Below are positions 45,000 through 56,800 of a stretch of 64,000 bases of DNA, in pieces. This stretch comes from Palaemon carinicauda (lineage: Eukaryota; Arthropoda; Malacostraca; Decapoda; Palaemonidae): contig NC_090725.1 of assembly GCF_036898095.1 (NCBI RefSeq), positions 319,323,073-319,387,072 of the forward strand. Reading direction: 5' to 3'. Each line of letters starts with the position of its first letter. Positions within the stretch are counted from its first letter, which is position 1. A program made the position numbers and the translations under genes. The notes beneath the pieces were generated by a model. That model was not told the DNA's origin, made no database searches, and worked only from the letters and a program-made list of their open reading frames with translations.

Positions 45000-45560
45000 T
45001 ATCCTTATCAAAGGTAACCTCTTCCACCAAATCTCTTCTCTCCATATCATACTTCAGCTCATCTTGCCTTCTAATTCTCTGCCTCCCTCTTAATATTCTC
45101 CCCCTGTAACAGGCTCCCCTTAGGCCCTTCTCACTCTCTCCTACCATTCATCCTCAACATGTGTCCGCACCATCTCAGTCGTGACACCCTATCACCTCGT
45201 AATCTTGACTATTCCTGTCATTCTTCTTATTTCCTAATTTTACAATCTTTCAAGCATTGATATACTCATAATCCACCTTAGTATTCTTATCTTTGTTTCA
45301 CCTACTTCCCTCCACTTCCCCCAGGCTACTTTTAACCTATTCTCAACTTCAGCCTCACATCCTAACTCCTGTTATAGAATATCTCAAGTATCTAAATTGT
45401 TCCACCTGTTTTACAACCGACACTCTACTTTCATGTATGACTATAGCGTCCATACCTTCCTTACTGCTCACTATATGTTTAGTCTTACTACATTTACCCC
45501 AAGCCACCCCTCCCTGAAGACTTTAGCTAGCATAACCACATTCACATTACCTATCCTAGA
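45000..45560 (-). pseudogene. Non-LTR retrotransposon reverse transcriptase, C-terminal remnant
   Basis: On the minus strand different frames show GCEAEVENRLKVAWGKWRE (about 45365-45310), then RLRWCGHMLRMNGRRE (about 45185-45140) and a downstream DMERRDLVEEV-like stretch (about 45040-45010). These resemble the C-terminal part of RTE-like endonuclease/reverse transcriptases (CEAEVENRI..AWxKW, RLRWYGHVxRM, GRPRKRW). Many stops and frame changes. The plus-strand frames here (45293-45597) are shadows. The clade is uncertain. Confidence 0.55.
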
Positions 45561-45678
45561 ATTCCAGTCCTTTCTTTTTATTTACCAATGGGTTTAAATT
45601 ACCTAGAATAGTCCATCCAAACACAAAACTGTTTCACATATAAACTTATAATAATAAATATTAGCTCATGTAACAAAT

Positions 45679-45905
45679 GTGACAAACTTGAAAGTAATTT
45701 TGAATTTTCCTTAACTATACTAAACAGAGTCCTTTACATTCGATAGGTAACAGCGAAGCTAGAGTACACAACCAATAAAAAATCATAGCAAAGTGGAAAC
45801 AACCGACCGGTAGTTATCAGTTGGTAGTGGAGAAAGCACCATCCCCAACAAAAACTGGCATACTGACAAACCACTTTGATTGCAACTGAGACTTACAGGG
45901 GATTG
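45679..45905 (-). repeat. Right (3') inverted terminal repeat of DIRS E
   Basis: Outer edge tgacaaacttgaaagtaatt, then ttccttaactatac, mirrors the A/C/D edge atgacaaattcgtagataat and tcctaactatac at lower identity. Pairing with the 5' side near 49800-49880 is weak. Confidence 0.6.
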
Positions 45906-45911
45906 GTGATA

Positions 45912-45985
45912 GTAGGTTCGTATAATTAGGAGAAATTTAAATTACTTTTAAATTTGTCATTTGTTCCAGTACATATAAAAACACT
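45912..45985 (-). repeat. Internal complementary region of DIRS E
   Basis: tataattaggagaaatttaa followed by aatttgtcatttgttcc. The junction 12-mer gtcatttgttcc is identical to that of copy D (58409-58420), although the rest of the elements differ widely. Confidence 0.72.
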
Positions 45986-46424
45986 TGCTCTATACATAAA
46001 AAAACTCCTCATTGCGGGGAGGAAGTCCCCGTTCCAATTGGCTGGAAACATTAACCAGGGATGCTCATCTTCAAATGCTATGTCCCAGACAGTGAGGGAT
46101 CCTTACACCTTGTGTTTCAATGGTCTAGTAATACCAATGGACCCCCAGCCTGTGCAACAAAGGGTTATGAGCAGAAATAATGTCATGACTTTGGGCAGAA
46201 TTGAGTAATGGTTTGCCCAATTACATCACACACTACCTCACAATGAGTGTGAGGTCAACATTTCTATAACCTAATAAAGTACAACTACAAGCTGAGTGAG
46301 GCTTACCTGCAGACAGGTAGCATCTAGTAGAGAGGAAGGCGACGAAAAAAAAAAAAGCAAAGTCATTCTTGCATGCGTACCAGACTAAAGCTAATAGTCC
46401 TGTGAGAGGAGCTAAGGTAGGTAT

Positions 46425-46800
46425 GGCACCTGCTCTGCAGCTAGAACAGGTTCTATTGAGAATGAACTTAGGGACCTGTTAGTCGAGTCTTGCAGGATTG
46501 TGCTGAGAAAGTCGTCCGACACTTCTAATCACCTGTTAGCAGGACCAGCACCACAGAGAGCTTCTTTCGGAACACTAGCGTCATGCTAATACCCATAATG
46601 TTGTATGCTTGGACTCCTTACTGAGAAAGTTGACAAGCAGGTAATTACTTCTCTGATCCAACAAGATTTTTGTTTTTGGTCACCTTTTTACTATTCCCAT
46701 ACTCACGATAAGATGTTTAATGATTGGATGACCTGTGTGTATTTGCTCATGACTGACCTGTTTGTGTTACTGACCTCTGTCAGTAACAGAGGCAGGAACA
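46425..46800 (-). pseudogene. DIRS E tyrosine recombinase, C-terminal fragment
   Basis: Reading the minus strand across frames gives KRxPKTKIL (compare KRMVTKNTIS of A), LVFRKKLSVVLVLLTGD (compare LAFKRNFSVTQVLQAGV), KCRTTFSAQ (compare KCQTTFTAHY) and SIEPVLAAEQV (compare SIGPVVAAQQV). The H-x-x-R box is eroded and the Tyr codon is lost by a small deletion at the AHY position. Non-functional. Confidence 0.6.
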
Positions 46801-46849
46801 TTGTCACACTGAGAAGGGTGAGGAGCCTCCCTTGGCACTACCTCGGCTG

Positions 46850-49430
46850 GAGTTGAGCTGAACTAGTCCATATAGGAAATTGTCCGGTCCTCCTTGGAAG
46901 GAGAAGGTTGAATTCTGTTCCTCTTCCTTTTGAGTCTTGCCTGTAGGGACTTAAACTACAGGAGACTCCCATGAGATTCTGGAACCCTTTCTTCCCTGGC
47001 TCTCTTACAAGGAGGGAAGTTCTCTTTCTGCGTGAAGGAACCGCCGTAGCAGTGTCCTTTGAGTTTCCCCTAAGATCAAATGGGGGAGAGGAGTTTGGGA
47101 TGAGAGGAGGCAATAGGGGAATCCTGGGATTGCCACCTAAGGATTGAAAGCGGGGACCGACCCCCGTCACAGCTTGCCGCATTACATTAAATAATTCCTT
47201 AAGCCAAGAGGGGTCGAAGGCTTCCAGTGAGCTTGGAGGTAGGTCCTTAGATTGGCTAACATCCCCAGGTTCAGGTTCCTCTACAGGCTCATTAGCCTTC
47301 TTACCTAAAGCTATGATCGGTACAGGACATCCCATCGGGAGAGGGACTTAGCATTGTCGTGTAGGCGACAGGTACTTCTGGCTAGGTGGAGGCCCGAGAG
47401 GTTGATGAGACTCTCTGAGCAGGAACTTTACCCTCGGAAGGGAACTCTCCGGTAGCCAAAAAAAGAGATGGAATTTCTTTCGGGGACGAGAGTACCTCTG
47501 GAGCTGGACGAGATGGTTTTTACGAGGCTGATAATTTGAGCAACCTTTCTCTGTGTCTCTGCCACAACACGTGGAGCTCCACCACATGACGCTGCCACGC
47601 CGTGAGACACTGCTCTGTCATGTGATCCTGGTTTTCCATACGACGAGGCGAGACACTGAGCAAGGGGTGGAAAGCCATGGGAAGGAGCTAAATTGGCACT
47701 TGAAACAAATACGCCTGACCCCTAGAGGCCGTTGTGACAAGAACCCTAAGGAAGTCTGTCACTGATTCCCAGGGAGAAACACAATCTTTTAGAAATAGCA
47801 CCACGAGGAACCCTAGGATTCACACGACAAGACCCCGAATGGTCCGTAAGGAAACAAGAGCCTAAAGACTCATCGTAACACAGGTCACGCTAGCCCATCA
47901 AGAGAGCCCCCAGACTCGTCAAGGCTGGTGTCACAAGGACCAAAAAGTTTCAAGTATTGTTAGTCATGAGTGCCAGAAGGTAACGCGTAACCAGTGTCTC
48001 GCAAACCCGAGGGCCCAACGAAACCGGGGTTGCACAATCCCGAGGGATCCATGCAATGTGAAACTGAGGTTTTCCTATTATGAGAACTAGAAGGTTCCGT
48101 GTAGCAGGAGGCACGAGAGCCTGAAGGCTCAGCGTAACCTGTGTTGCGGTCTCAAAGGAGCAGCACAACGGGAGACTGAAACCTACCTTTCACGTGAAAC
48201 CTGAGCTTCCGCGTGACTGCGGTAACAGATGCCAACCAGTACAACGTTACCCCCTGTTGCGAGAACCCAACAGCTCAGCGCAACTGGAACCCAAGGGCTC
48301 CCTGCCGCAAGAACCCAAAGGTACAACATGGCAAGTACCCCAAAGTCCTCCGAAGTCATGAGAGCCCGACAGCTCAACGCGACGGGGGTTCCAGACAGCG
48401 AGAGCTCACATACTCTCAGCAAAGGGAGTCTGAAGGCTCCTGCTCACGCAGAACAACAGTGAGTTGGCCATGAGACCCCATAGGGTTAACGTCCCAGAAC
48501 GCTAAGGTTAAAAAAAACATCTAACAGCTCTAGTAGGAGAAAGTCGAGGATGGAGAGGGGTCACAAAATTCTCCAAACAGCAAACCTCCAGAGAGGAACG
48601 TCCAGCAGGCTCCTCCCGAGAAGGAGTCTGCATCAGCTCGAAATCTGTCTCCCTCGGGGTGGGGTGGTGGAGGGGGGATGGGTGAAAGACTTGTTCACCA
48701 ACAGGAGACAGGTTTAATAACAGGTTCTAACTCCACCCTTGGAGGAGAAGCAAAAGTCTCTCTGAGCCGCTGTTGCCATTTGGCGGCTCTCTCTCGCAAA
48801 TGAGAGATGTGTCTCCTGCAAGGGAAACACTGGAAGAATTCGCTGCCACCGTCCCTGGTGGATCAGCGACATCCTCTATGTCGGTAATTGGCGACTAAAA
48901 TTCTGAGTGATGTGTAACAACACCTGCGCCCACAGGAGGAGGAACCTCCTTGGAGGAAAGAGACGACAGTCTACTCTCCGCTCCCCTCTGAAATAGATGA
49001 AAGAGAACCTCCTTCAAAGGGAGGCCACCAATGCCCAACGCTGACCAAAAAGATACAAAGTCAGACATATTATAGGCGTCCCCTGCGGGAAGGGGCTGGG
49101 CCGACTCACTAGGGATGTCAACACCGTCCCCCGCACCGCAAGGTTGACCTTTAGTAACAGGGGCTGTGCTGCTACTTGGCAGTTCTTTGGAAAGAACAAG
49201 CAGAGGAGCAGCTTTGGAAAGAGATTGGTGGGTAGAAGAAGATCGCTGTTTCTTTGAATTTGAGGAAGACCCCGAAGGCGAAAAATTACACTTGGAGTTG
49301 TTCTTGTTCCACCACCCGTACCTCTCCTATTGTGAGGCAGACCACTCCCTACACTCTTCACAGGTGTCATCCCGCGAATACCGGGGGTCCCAACACGTCA
49401 TACACATTTAGTGGGGATCCGTCTCAAGGG
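46850..49430 (-). pseudogene. DIRS E gag-like ORF1, N-terminal and middle parts, broken
   Basis: The N-terminal module is readable at about 49420-49320: ETDPH, a stop, CMTC, then CEECREWSASQ, the same motif as in A and C with one in-frame TAA. A region of degenerate tandem repeats (47560-48480) occupies the place of the Arg-rich repeats of A and C. The frame 46838-47335 has FDPSWLKELFNVMRQAV, resembling PWFGALIRAVAQAF in C. The conserved C-terminal block (FWQVL ... SWLDIW) is absent, removed by the internal deletion. Confidence 0.6.
47560..48480 (-). repeat. Degenerate tandem repeats in gag E
   Basis: Irregular units of about 30-40 bp with gagagcctgaaggctca, cagcgtaacc and gttgc-like words on the plus strand. 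They produce several open frames on both strands without conserved content. Confidence 0.55.
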
Positions 49431-49880
49431 CATACATGCCTCTTTGCCTTTTTCTGACGCCTACTGTATCGCTACCACTGGGTGGGAGGTTACTTCCTAC
49501 ATTCATCACATGGTGATGCCTGTGAACAGGTGTGACTCCTGCAGGCATGACAAAGGCTGTGGGAATCTGTCACCACCGCTGCCATTAAGGTGCCACAATG
49601 GTGTCTTTATATGCCAGGACAAAACTGCATTCTAGATCCTTACATGCACATACTCTGGAAGAGAGTGGGAAAGTTTTTAAGCCTTAATCTAGTGGTGTTT
49701 TAATCTTAACCGAGTAAGTTTGAGGGAGAGAACTACAGCTCGTCTGTTCCCTACCAAGCTGGAATGAAAAGTGACGTATTGTTACCAGTGCGCATGTGAA
49801 CGAGGTGGCCAGTCTAGCTACCACCTGCTTCCCTTACCGTGCTAACTTGTGGTGGGTAATTATACAATAATATATAATCT

Positions 49881-50036
49881 CCAATGTAAAGAGCGAGATG
49901 AGTTGTATATTGTGCCAGAACAAAATCATTATTTTAACTTTTTTGCATTAAGCAGATATTCTGTATATGTAACATAAATATGATTGGAAAGTCTTCTTGA
50001 ATTATTCTGTTACTACCTTCACTATAAAATATGACA
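49881..50036. other. Short AT-rich spacer between DIRS E and C
   Basis: Probable host sequence between two insertions. Nothing recognised. Confidence 0.5.
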
Positions 50037-50250
50037 AATTCGTAGATAATTTGTATTTCCCTAACTATACAAACCTTAGCTACTTAATAGGGATTATTAC
50101 TTTCGGCGTAGCTGAAATGACGAGCCATTAGAATTTTAACGAGGGTTTACTACCCCATCGCTAGTTAGCGGGGGGTAGGGAGGGTAGCTAGCTACCCCCG
50201 CCACTCACACACACCTGTGTTTGAGCTCACTTTGCTTAGAGGTAGGACTT
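50037..50250 (-). repeat. Right inverted terminal repeat of DIRS C
   Basis: Outer edge atgacaaattcgtagataat, ending inward at cactttgcttagaggtagga. It pairs with 57773-57967. Confidence 0.9.
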
Positions 50251-50282
50251 CAAGCGGGATAGGGCTGGCGGGAAAGTTTGAT

Positions 50283-50385
50283 TAAATAGCTAAGGTTTGT
50301 ATAGTTAGGAAAAATACAAATTATCTACGAATTTGTCATTTATTCCGTAACTGACATACAAACCATGCTATTTAATAGGGGTGAC
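50283..50385 (-). repeat. Internal complementary region of DIRS C
   Basis: ttaaatagctaaggtttgta, aattatctacgaatttgtca, then tttattccgtaactgacata. The junction is gtcatttattcc, one base different from D and E. Confidence 0.9.
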
Positions 50386-50868
50386 TCACCCATTAGGAAG
50401 GGGGGAAAGTCCCAGCCAGTACTGGCTTTTAGCTTTGCCCGGGGACTCAATCTTTAAGTGTGTCAGCACTCAACAATAAAGAGTCCCTGCACCTCGCTAG
50501 AACCTTGCTACGCAAGGACTGCGGCCTACGTAAGCTGTGTGTGAAGGTATAATAAAGTGCGACTCATCCTAGGAAGTTGACCTGTAGTCCTTTAGATGGA
50601 AACTTTAGGCTAGGACTCTCCCAATACCACTTCGTCAGGGTATGGGGACGTGACAGTATTAGCTTAATACTAGGAACACAAGGAAACAGGGTTTACCTGC
50701 AGTGGTTTGAGGTCAGCTGTGCAGAGAACCCAGGATGCTGCTTTCCCCAAGAGAGGGGAAAATGAAGAAAAGAATAAAAGCCAGACAAACCTTTTCATTC
50801 ATGAAGACGAAGACCGGGTAACAATGCCCTCAACCTTCTGCTACTTGTCCACTAAGGAACCTGAGGTT
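50386..50868 (-). other. DIRS C 3' untranslated region
   Basis: Non-coding, homologous to 13375-13850. It carries ggtatggggacgtgacagta and agcttaatactagg on the plus strand. Confidence 0.75.
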
Positions 50869-52164
50869 TTAAACCACCTGTTGTGCAGCCACCACAGGGC
50901 CGATAGAAAAAGTATCGAGCCTCTTGTGGGTCACGTCTTGCAGGTAGTGGGCTGTGAAGGTCGTCTGACACTTCCACACCCCAGCTTGAATAACCTGCAT
51001 CACTGAGAAATTTTTCTTGAAGGCCAGGGACGTAGCTACGCTCCTGACATCATGTGCTCTAGGGTGACGTGACAGAGGAGGGTCTGAATTCAGGGACAGA
51101 TGAATCACCCTATGAGTCCATGCCGAGATGGTGTTTTTGGTGACCCTCCTCTTAGTCCACCCAGTGCTCATAAACAATGCCTGCACCTGGGGATGGACTG
51201 CAGCCGTTCTTTTGAGATATAGCCTCAGACTCCTTACTGGGCACAGTAGGAGATGGTCTGGGTCATCTGTTACAGAACAAAGACTCAAAATCTGGAAGGA
51301 GTTGAACCGAGGGTCCGGAATCCCTGGAATTTGAGTCTTAGCAATAAACTCAGGGACGAATTTGAACGTTACCTCCCCCCATCCCCTTGAATGGGCGATG
51401 TCACATGAGAGACCATGAAGTTCACTGACTAGCTTGGCCGAGGCCAAAGATAGTAGAAACACTGTCTTCCAAGTTAGGTGGCGATCTGAAGCCTGGCGTA
51501 ATGATTCATAGGGAGGTCTCTTAAGAGACCTGAGAACTCGAACCACGTTCCATGGAGGAGGTCTCGTTTCCGACTGAGGGCAGGTAAGTTTATAACTTCG
51601 TATGAGTAGGGAAAGTTCCAGCGAGGAAGAAATGTCCATTCCATTGAGCCTGAAGGCTAGACTTAAGGCTGAGCGATAGCCTTTCACCGCCGAGACTGAA
51701 AGGCGCATTTCTTCCTGCAAATACAGAAGGAACTCCGCTATTGCTGGAATAGTCGCATCGAGTGGAGAGATACCCCTTCCACGACACCAACCACAGAAGA
51801 CTTTCCACTTTGCCTGGTAGACAGATGCGGATGACTTTCACAGATGTCCAGACATCCTAATCGCAACTTGTTGCGAAAATCCTCTCTCAGCGAGGAGACT
51901 CTGGATAGTCTCCAGGCGTGAAGTCGTAGCGAAGCTACGGTTTTGTGGAAGATGTTGGCATGTGGTTGTTTGAGTAGCTTGAGTCGCAGAGGGAGTTCTC
52001 TCGGAAGTTCCGTTAGGAGTTGCAGAAGATCTGGAAACCATTCCGCGTGATGCCATACCGGAGCTATGAGGGTCATTGAAAGATTGACTGATATTCTGAT
52101 CTTGTTGAGTACCCTCCTCATCAGACAGAACAGGGGAAAGGTGTACACGTCGATGTTGTCCCAC
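50869..52164 (-). pseudogene. DIRS C tyrosine recombinase (ORF3)
   Basis: One frame runs from 52164 to 50869 with a single stop near 51838-51840 (after RMSGHL). Its first part overlaps the end of pol in another frame. The core-binding block VSAVKGYRSALSLAF is followed by catalytic motifs: AKLVSELHGLS (first Arg replaced by Leu, codon at 51430-51432), RAHDVRSVATS (His at 51052-51054, Arg present) and FTAHYLQDV (Tyr at 50944-50946). The stop and the Arg-to-Leu change make it inactive. Length of about 430 codons fits the DIRS family. Confidence 0.85.
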
Positions 52165-53835
52165 GGATGTTGGGAGTCATCTTGCCAGAGTGCCTTGGGA
52201 TACGGGACTGGGGAACAGTACAGTGGAAGCTTGAAGTTCAACGCTGTCGCGAACAGATCCACAGTCGGGGAACCCCACAAAGTCAAGACTTTGTTGGCTA
52301 CTAGATGATCCAAAGACCACTCGGTACTCACTATCTGAGACGCTCTGGTCAGATTGTCGGCGAGCACTTTCCTCTTGCCTGGAACAAAACGTGCCGATAG
52401 TGGAATCGAGTGGACTTCGGTTCATCTCAGTATCTCTACTGCAAGATGGGATAGCTGCTTCCAAAAGGTATCTCCTTGCTTGTTAATGTAAGCCACTACT
52501 GTGGTGTTGTCGCTCATCACCACCACAGAGTGACCCGCCAGGTATTATTGGAACTGTTGAAGGGCCAGGAAGACAGCCTTCATCTCTAGAAGATTTATAT
52601 GGAGGCCCTTTTCTGATTCTAACCACAGGCCTGAGGTCCTGTGGTGCAGAACGTGGGCCCCCCACCCTTTATTTGAGGTGTCCGAAAACAGCATCAAATC
52701 CGGGGGGAGGATGAGAAGATCCACTCCTCTTCGTAGGTTCTCGTCTGTCACCCACCACTGGAGGTCCGTCCGTTCCGCAGGTCCCATAGGAATCATGACG
52801 TCCGGGGAATCGTAACCTTGATTTCACCGGGACTTGAATCGCCACTGGAGGGATCTCATCCTGAGGCGACCGTTGGGAACTAGACGAGCCAAAGATGAGA
52901 GGTGATCGAGAAGATGTAACCACGATTAGGCTGGAAGTTCTTCTCGTCTGAGGAAAGGGCTTGGGACCCTCCTCAGCCTTGCTATCCTGTCATCTGATGG
53001 GAAGGCTTTGTGGAGATTGGTGTCTATGATCATGCTTAGGTATACCAGTCTTTGAGTGGGAAGCAGAGAGGACTTCTCGAGATTTACCATGATCCCCAGA
53101 CCCTGGCCAAGTCCCAGAAGTTTGTCTCGGTGTTGAAGAAGGGATTACTCCGAGTCTGCTAGGATCAGCCAGTCGTCCAGATAACGGAGGAGACGGATGC
53201 CGATCCTGTGTGCCCACGACGATATCAGGGTGAACACTCTGGTGAAAACCTGTGGTGCTGTGGAGAGACCAAAACACAGCACCTTGAACTGGAAAACCTT
53301 GTTGTCTAGGCTGAATCTTAAGTACTTCCTTGAAGACGGATGGACTGGGATCTGGAAGTACGCGTCCTTCAGATCCAGTGTACACATGAAGTCTTGCGGT
53401 CTCACTGCAAGTCTGACCATGTCTGCGGTCTCCATGCTGAACGGAGTTTGCTTGACAAACTTGTTCAGAGCCGAGAGGTCGATGACTGGTCTCCAGCCTC
53501 CAGACGCCTTCCTTACAAGAAAGAGTCGACTGAAAAAGCCTGGAGACCCATCGAGGACCTCTTGGAGAGCGCCCTTCTTCAACATGGTCTGGACTTCTGC
53601 ACGAAGGGCTTGCCCCCTTGCTGATCCCATAGCAAGGGAGCTCAACGAAACTGGATTCGTCGTCAGGGGAGGTAGAGATGTTGTGAACGGGACGCGATAT
53701 CCCTGACTGATTACGGAAATCGTCCAGGAATCGGCCCCGAGTTGCTGCCACCTGTTCCCGAAACTTTGTAGGCATCCCCCCATTGGTGGACATGCAGGGG
53801 GACTGCCAATCCTAGCGTTTGTGGCCCCGGCCTCT
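51738..53835 (-). pseudogene. DIRS C reverse transcriptase/RNase H (pol)
   Basis: The frame opens in the gag end (gag stops at 53812) without an ATG. It reads intact through GYRVPF, GGWRPVIDLSALN, LDLKDAYFQIPVH, CFGLSTAPQVF and RYLDDWLILADSE to a stop at 53145 where A has Ser. RNase H blocks follow in shifted frames: LFSDTSNKGWGAH (about 52690), INLLEMKAVFLAL, then a TAA in place of a Gln codon near 52550, and SDNTTVVAYINKQ. The last part (52367-51738) has MLADNLTRASQIVSTEWSL and VDLFATALNFKLPLYCSPVP, typical after RNase H in DIRS pol. Confidence 0.83.
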
Positions 53836-56800
53836 CCCTCTAGGATTCTTCCCTCGCCTGGAGGACTTCTTGCCTTTCTTTTCCTTGACAGGAAAGGGCT
53901 TAGACACCACCATCTTCGCTGCTGCTGCCGTTTTCGTGGTCTTGGTAGGGCGTGGCTGCTGGGGTGCTGGAGGTTTATAGGGCTTAGATGTCAAAGCCCT
54001 ATGTAGGAGGGAGTCTTGGTGGGACTTCCTCAACCTCTCAGCAGGCTGCTCCACGTCCCCAGGCTCAAACAGGTTCGTTCCCATAACGGAAGAATGTCTG
54101 AGCCTGCTGATCTCGGTGTTGGGGACCTTTTGATGGAACCTCTCAGACACCGCATCCCGACGTTTCAAGATGGTGTTAGCCCACAAGTTCGAGACTTGGT
54201 GGGCCAGAAACTCGATCGTGCGAGTGCCTGAGAGTAAAAAGGTCTCCATAGCTTTCCTGGTACGTTCTTTGGATAAATCCTCCGAACGTATCAGGATACC
54301 TAAGGTCCCTAGCCAGATATCCAGCCACGAAGTGGCTTGCATGGCCCACTTCGCCACGTTCTCCTGACTAAGGATCTCAGTCGCCGAGAATGAGACCTGC
54401 CGGTTGGAAAGTCTCTCAAGAGGGACTCCCCTGGTAAGCTCTTCCAATGAATGGTGAAGGGGAAGAGCCAAACAAGGCTCCTCTACGATCTCGAAGTACC
54501 TCCTCTGCTGTACATTAGGAGGTGAGAGGAGCTTGTTGCCGGCGCTGGTTTGGCTGGAGGAGGCAAGCTCGGAGAGCTGGACTTCGATCTTGTCTCTGGC
54601 ACTCTTAACCCCTTGAAACCAGGGCAAAGCTGCACTGGCCTTCGAGGGTTTATGAGTCCCAAAGACTCGGTCCAAGACCATGTCTTTGCCCTCTCGAGGA
54701 GGAATCTCTGGGTCAGCAAACCCATTGAGAGTCCTCATAAAGGTCAGAACCTGCCAGAATGCATGTTCTGACTCCTGCAGCTCTCCTCTTGATGGAGTAG
54801 CAGCGAAGTCTCCTGTCCCCAAAGGCTCTTCTTGGGGGGACTCGCGAACGTTCTCCGAATGACTGGCTGGCTCCGGTCTAAGTCTTGATGAAGACTTTGG
54901 TAATGTCTTGGAGTCCTTCGACTCCCTCCTAGGAGGGATGCAAGACTCCAACAACGACAGGGGTAGGCTCTTCTCCACCCCTACCCGAGAAAACTTAACA
55001 GCGCGAGGTGTGGTTTCCCTCATTGGTGCGATGGGGGAACGCATCACCTAACGTGACTCCCCTGAGGACGGGAAGTCTTCGTCCGAAGGGGAAGGATAAG
55101 AAGTCTGAGGGGGGGGGGGGGGGGTGAGGAGGTCTGCCTCAAAGACAGCTTTGTCCTCGGAGAAGTTACCACGTCTGAAACTCCTCTTTTTCTCTTCAGG
55201 GGAGTAGATGCTGCCAAGGATTTGTGGCCCAGGTCAGAGAGAACAGACTTAAACGCCTGCGCGACCGCTCTGATCAGTGCCCCAAACCAAGGCTGCTGGC
55301 TGACGGTTGCGCTGTCAGACACTCCCTCTGGAGGGAAAGGGATCGACCGATCCCTGGAAGGAGTTTCCAAAGGGGGGTTCGCCTGATAAGAAAAAGATGG
55401 AGAAGAAATGTCCCTGGACCTTTCTGGAACCTTCCCCCCTGCCAGCGAGAGCGCTGTTCTGCGCTTGCGGGGGGGGGGGGGGGGGGTGCGCAGAATGTGG
55501 TGATGGCAACCTTGCCGCGCGATGTCCTGCAGCCTCGCGCGTGAGAGGGTAGTGGCGATCACGCTGGGGAGCGCGCTGGCGATCGCGCTGGTTAGCGTGC
55601 TAACGCTCGCACGATGGGGAATACCCTGGGTCGCGCGTGGGAGACTGTTCTCGCGCGCGCGTGCCAATATTTGTATGCGTGCACGCGCGCGAGGGCAATG
55701 GCGTGGGTGCGCGCGGGTGAGCGATGGCGCATAGGAGCGCTTGCCGGAGACACCAGAGGGTGCGCAGAAGGTAGATTGCGTGCTCGCGAGCGTGAGGGTG
55801 AATGTTCGCGCGCAGGATCAGGATGAAGAGCCCGTGCGGGCGATGATATCGTTGGGCGCCCGCGCAGGAGAGACATCTCTTGCGTGCGGGCGCGCATGTG
55901 TGCGCACATCAGGCTGGGGATATGGATGTGGGCGCGCATCCTCGTGGGCGTGTGTGGGTGACTGCGTGCGAATGCGTGCTGGCGAGGGATGGCGAGCAGG
56001 TGAAGATCGACGGTGCGTTGGCAAGTGCTGGCGCGTTGGCGAGTGTTGGCGAGTGCTGGCGCGTTGACGAGCGCTGACGAGTAGGGGAAGCCTTCAACTT
56101 CCCTACTGCGCCCAAATCGGAAGATCATGAGCGCGCAGGAGATTGTTGGTGCGGAAAGCACTGGCGCACAAGAAAGCGCTGGCGCACAGGAGAGCGCTGG
56201 CGTGTTGGTGAGCGTTGGTGCGCAGGAAAACGATCGCGCGCATGGTGCGCAGAAGGTTGAAGGCGCGCAGTGGCGCACTGGCGATCAGGGGAGCGCTGGC
56301 GCGCAGGTGAGCGCTGGCGCGCAGGTGAGCGCTGGTGTGCAGGTGAGCGCTGGCGCGCAGGTGAGTGCTGGCGCGCTTTAGCAGGAACATTTTCCAACGG
56401 TGAGCGCTGGCGCGCTTTAACAGGAACATTTGCCAACGGTGAGCGCTGACGCGCTTTATCAGGTTCGTCGGCGGCAGGTGCGCGCTGGCGCGCAGGTGAG
56501 CACTTGCGCGTATGGGACGTATGCGCCAATTTGCGTATACGCCCTTGTTGCCCCGAAGGGACCATTGCCTTTTTCACAAAAACAGGATTGGTAGGCGCCC
56601 ACAGCGCATCAGCAGCCAGGAACGGCGACAGCAAGTCAGCAGGTCTGACGGGTGGAAGGTCGGCGTGTCCTTTGTAAGGACGACCTTCTACCGAAGGGGA
56701 TCGCTAACGATCCGCAGAGAGGTCCAGGGTTGTAGCAGGAACAGTCGGAGAATGATGACGAGACCCCTCTGCGGCGGACTGCAACGATGACGTTCAACCG

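Larger units (their letters stand above)
45679..49880 (-). mobile_element. Internally deleted DIRS element, copy E (third subfamily)
   Basis: Minus strand. The 3' end at 45679 reads, inverted, as aattactttcaagtttgtca. An internal complementary region lies at 45912-45985, and the 5' terminal-repeat remnant near 49800-49880 resembles the A left repeat (taccca, agttagc, gtagctagact). Gag N-terminal and middle parts (46850-49430) are followed directly by the C-terminal third of a recombinase (46425-46800). The gag C-terminus, reverse transcriptase, RNase H and most of the recombinase are missing. The 5' boundary is approximate. Confidence 0.72.

Noticed and set aside
47428..49635. Assorted plus- and minus-strand frames in DIRS E
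   Set aside because: Except for the gag-like pieces they are shadows of degenerate repeats or terminal sequence.
53197..53706. 169-codon plus-strand frame
   Set aside because: It lies exactly opposite the reverse transcriptase of DIRS C and has no domain of its own.
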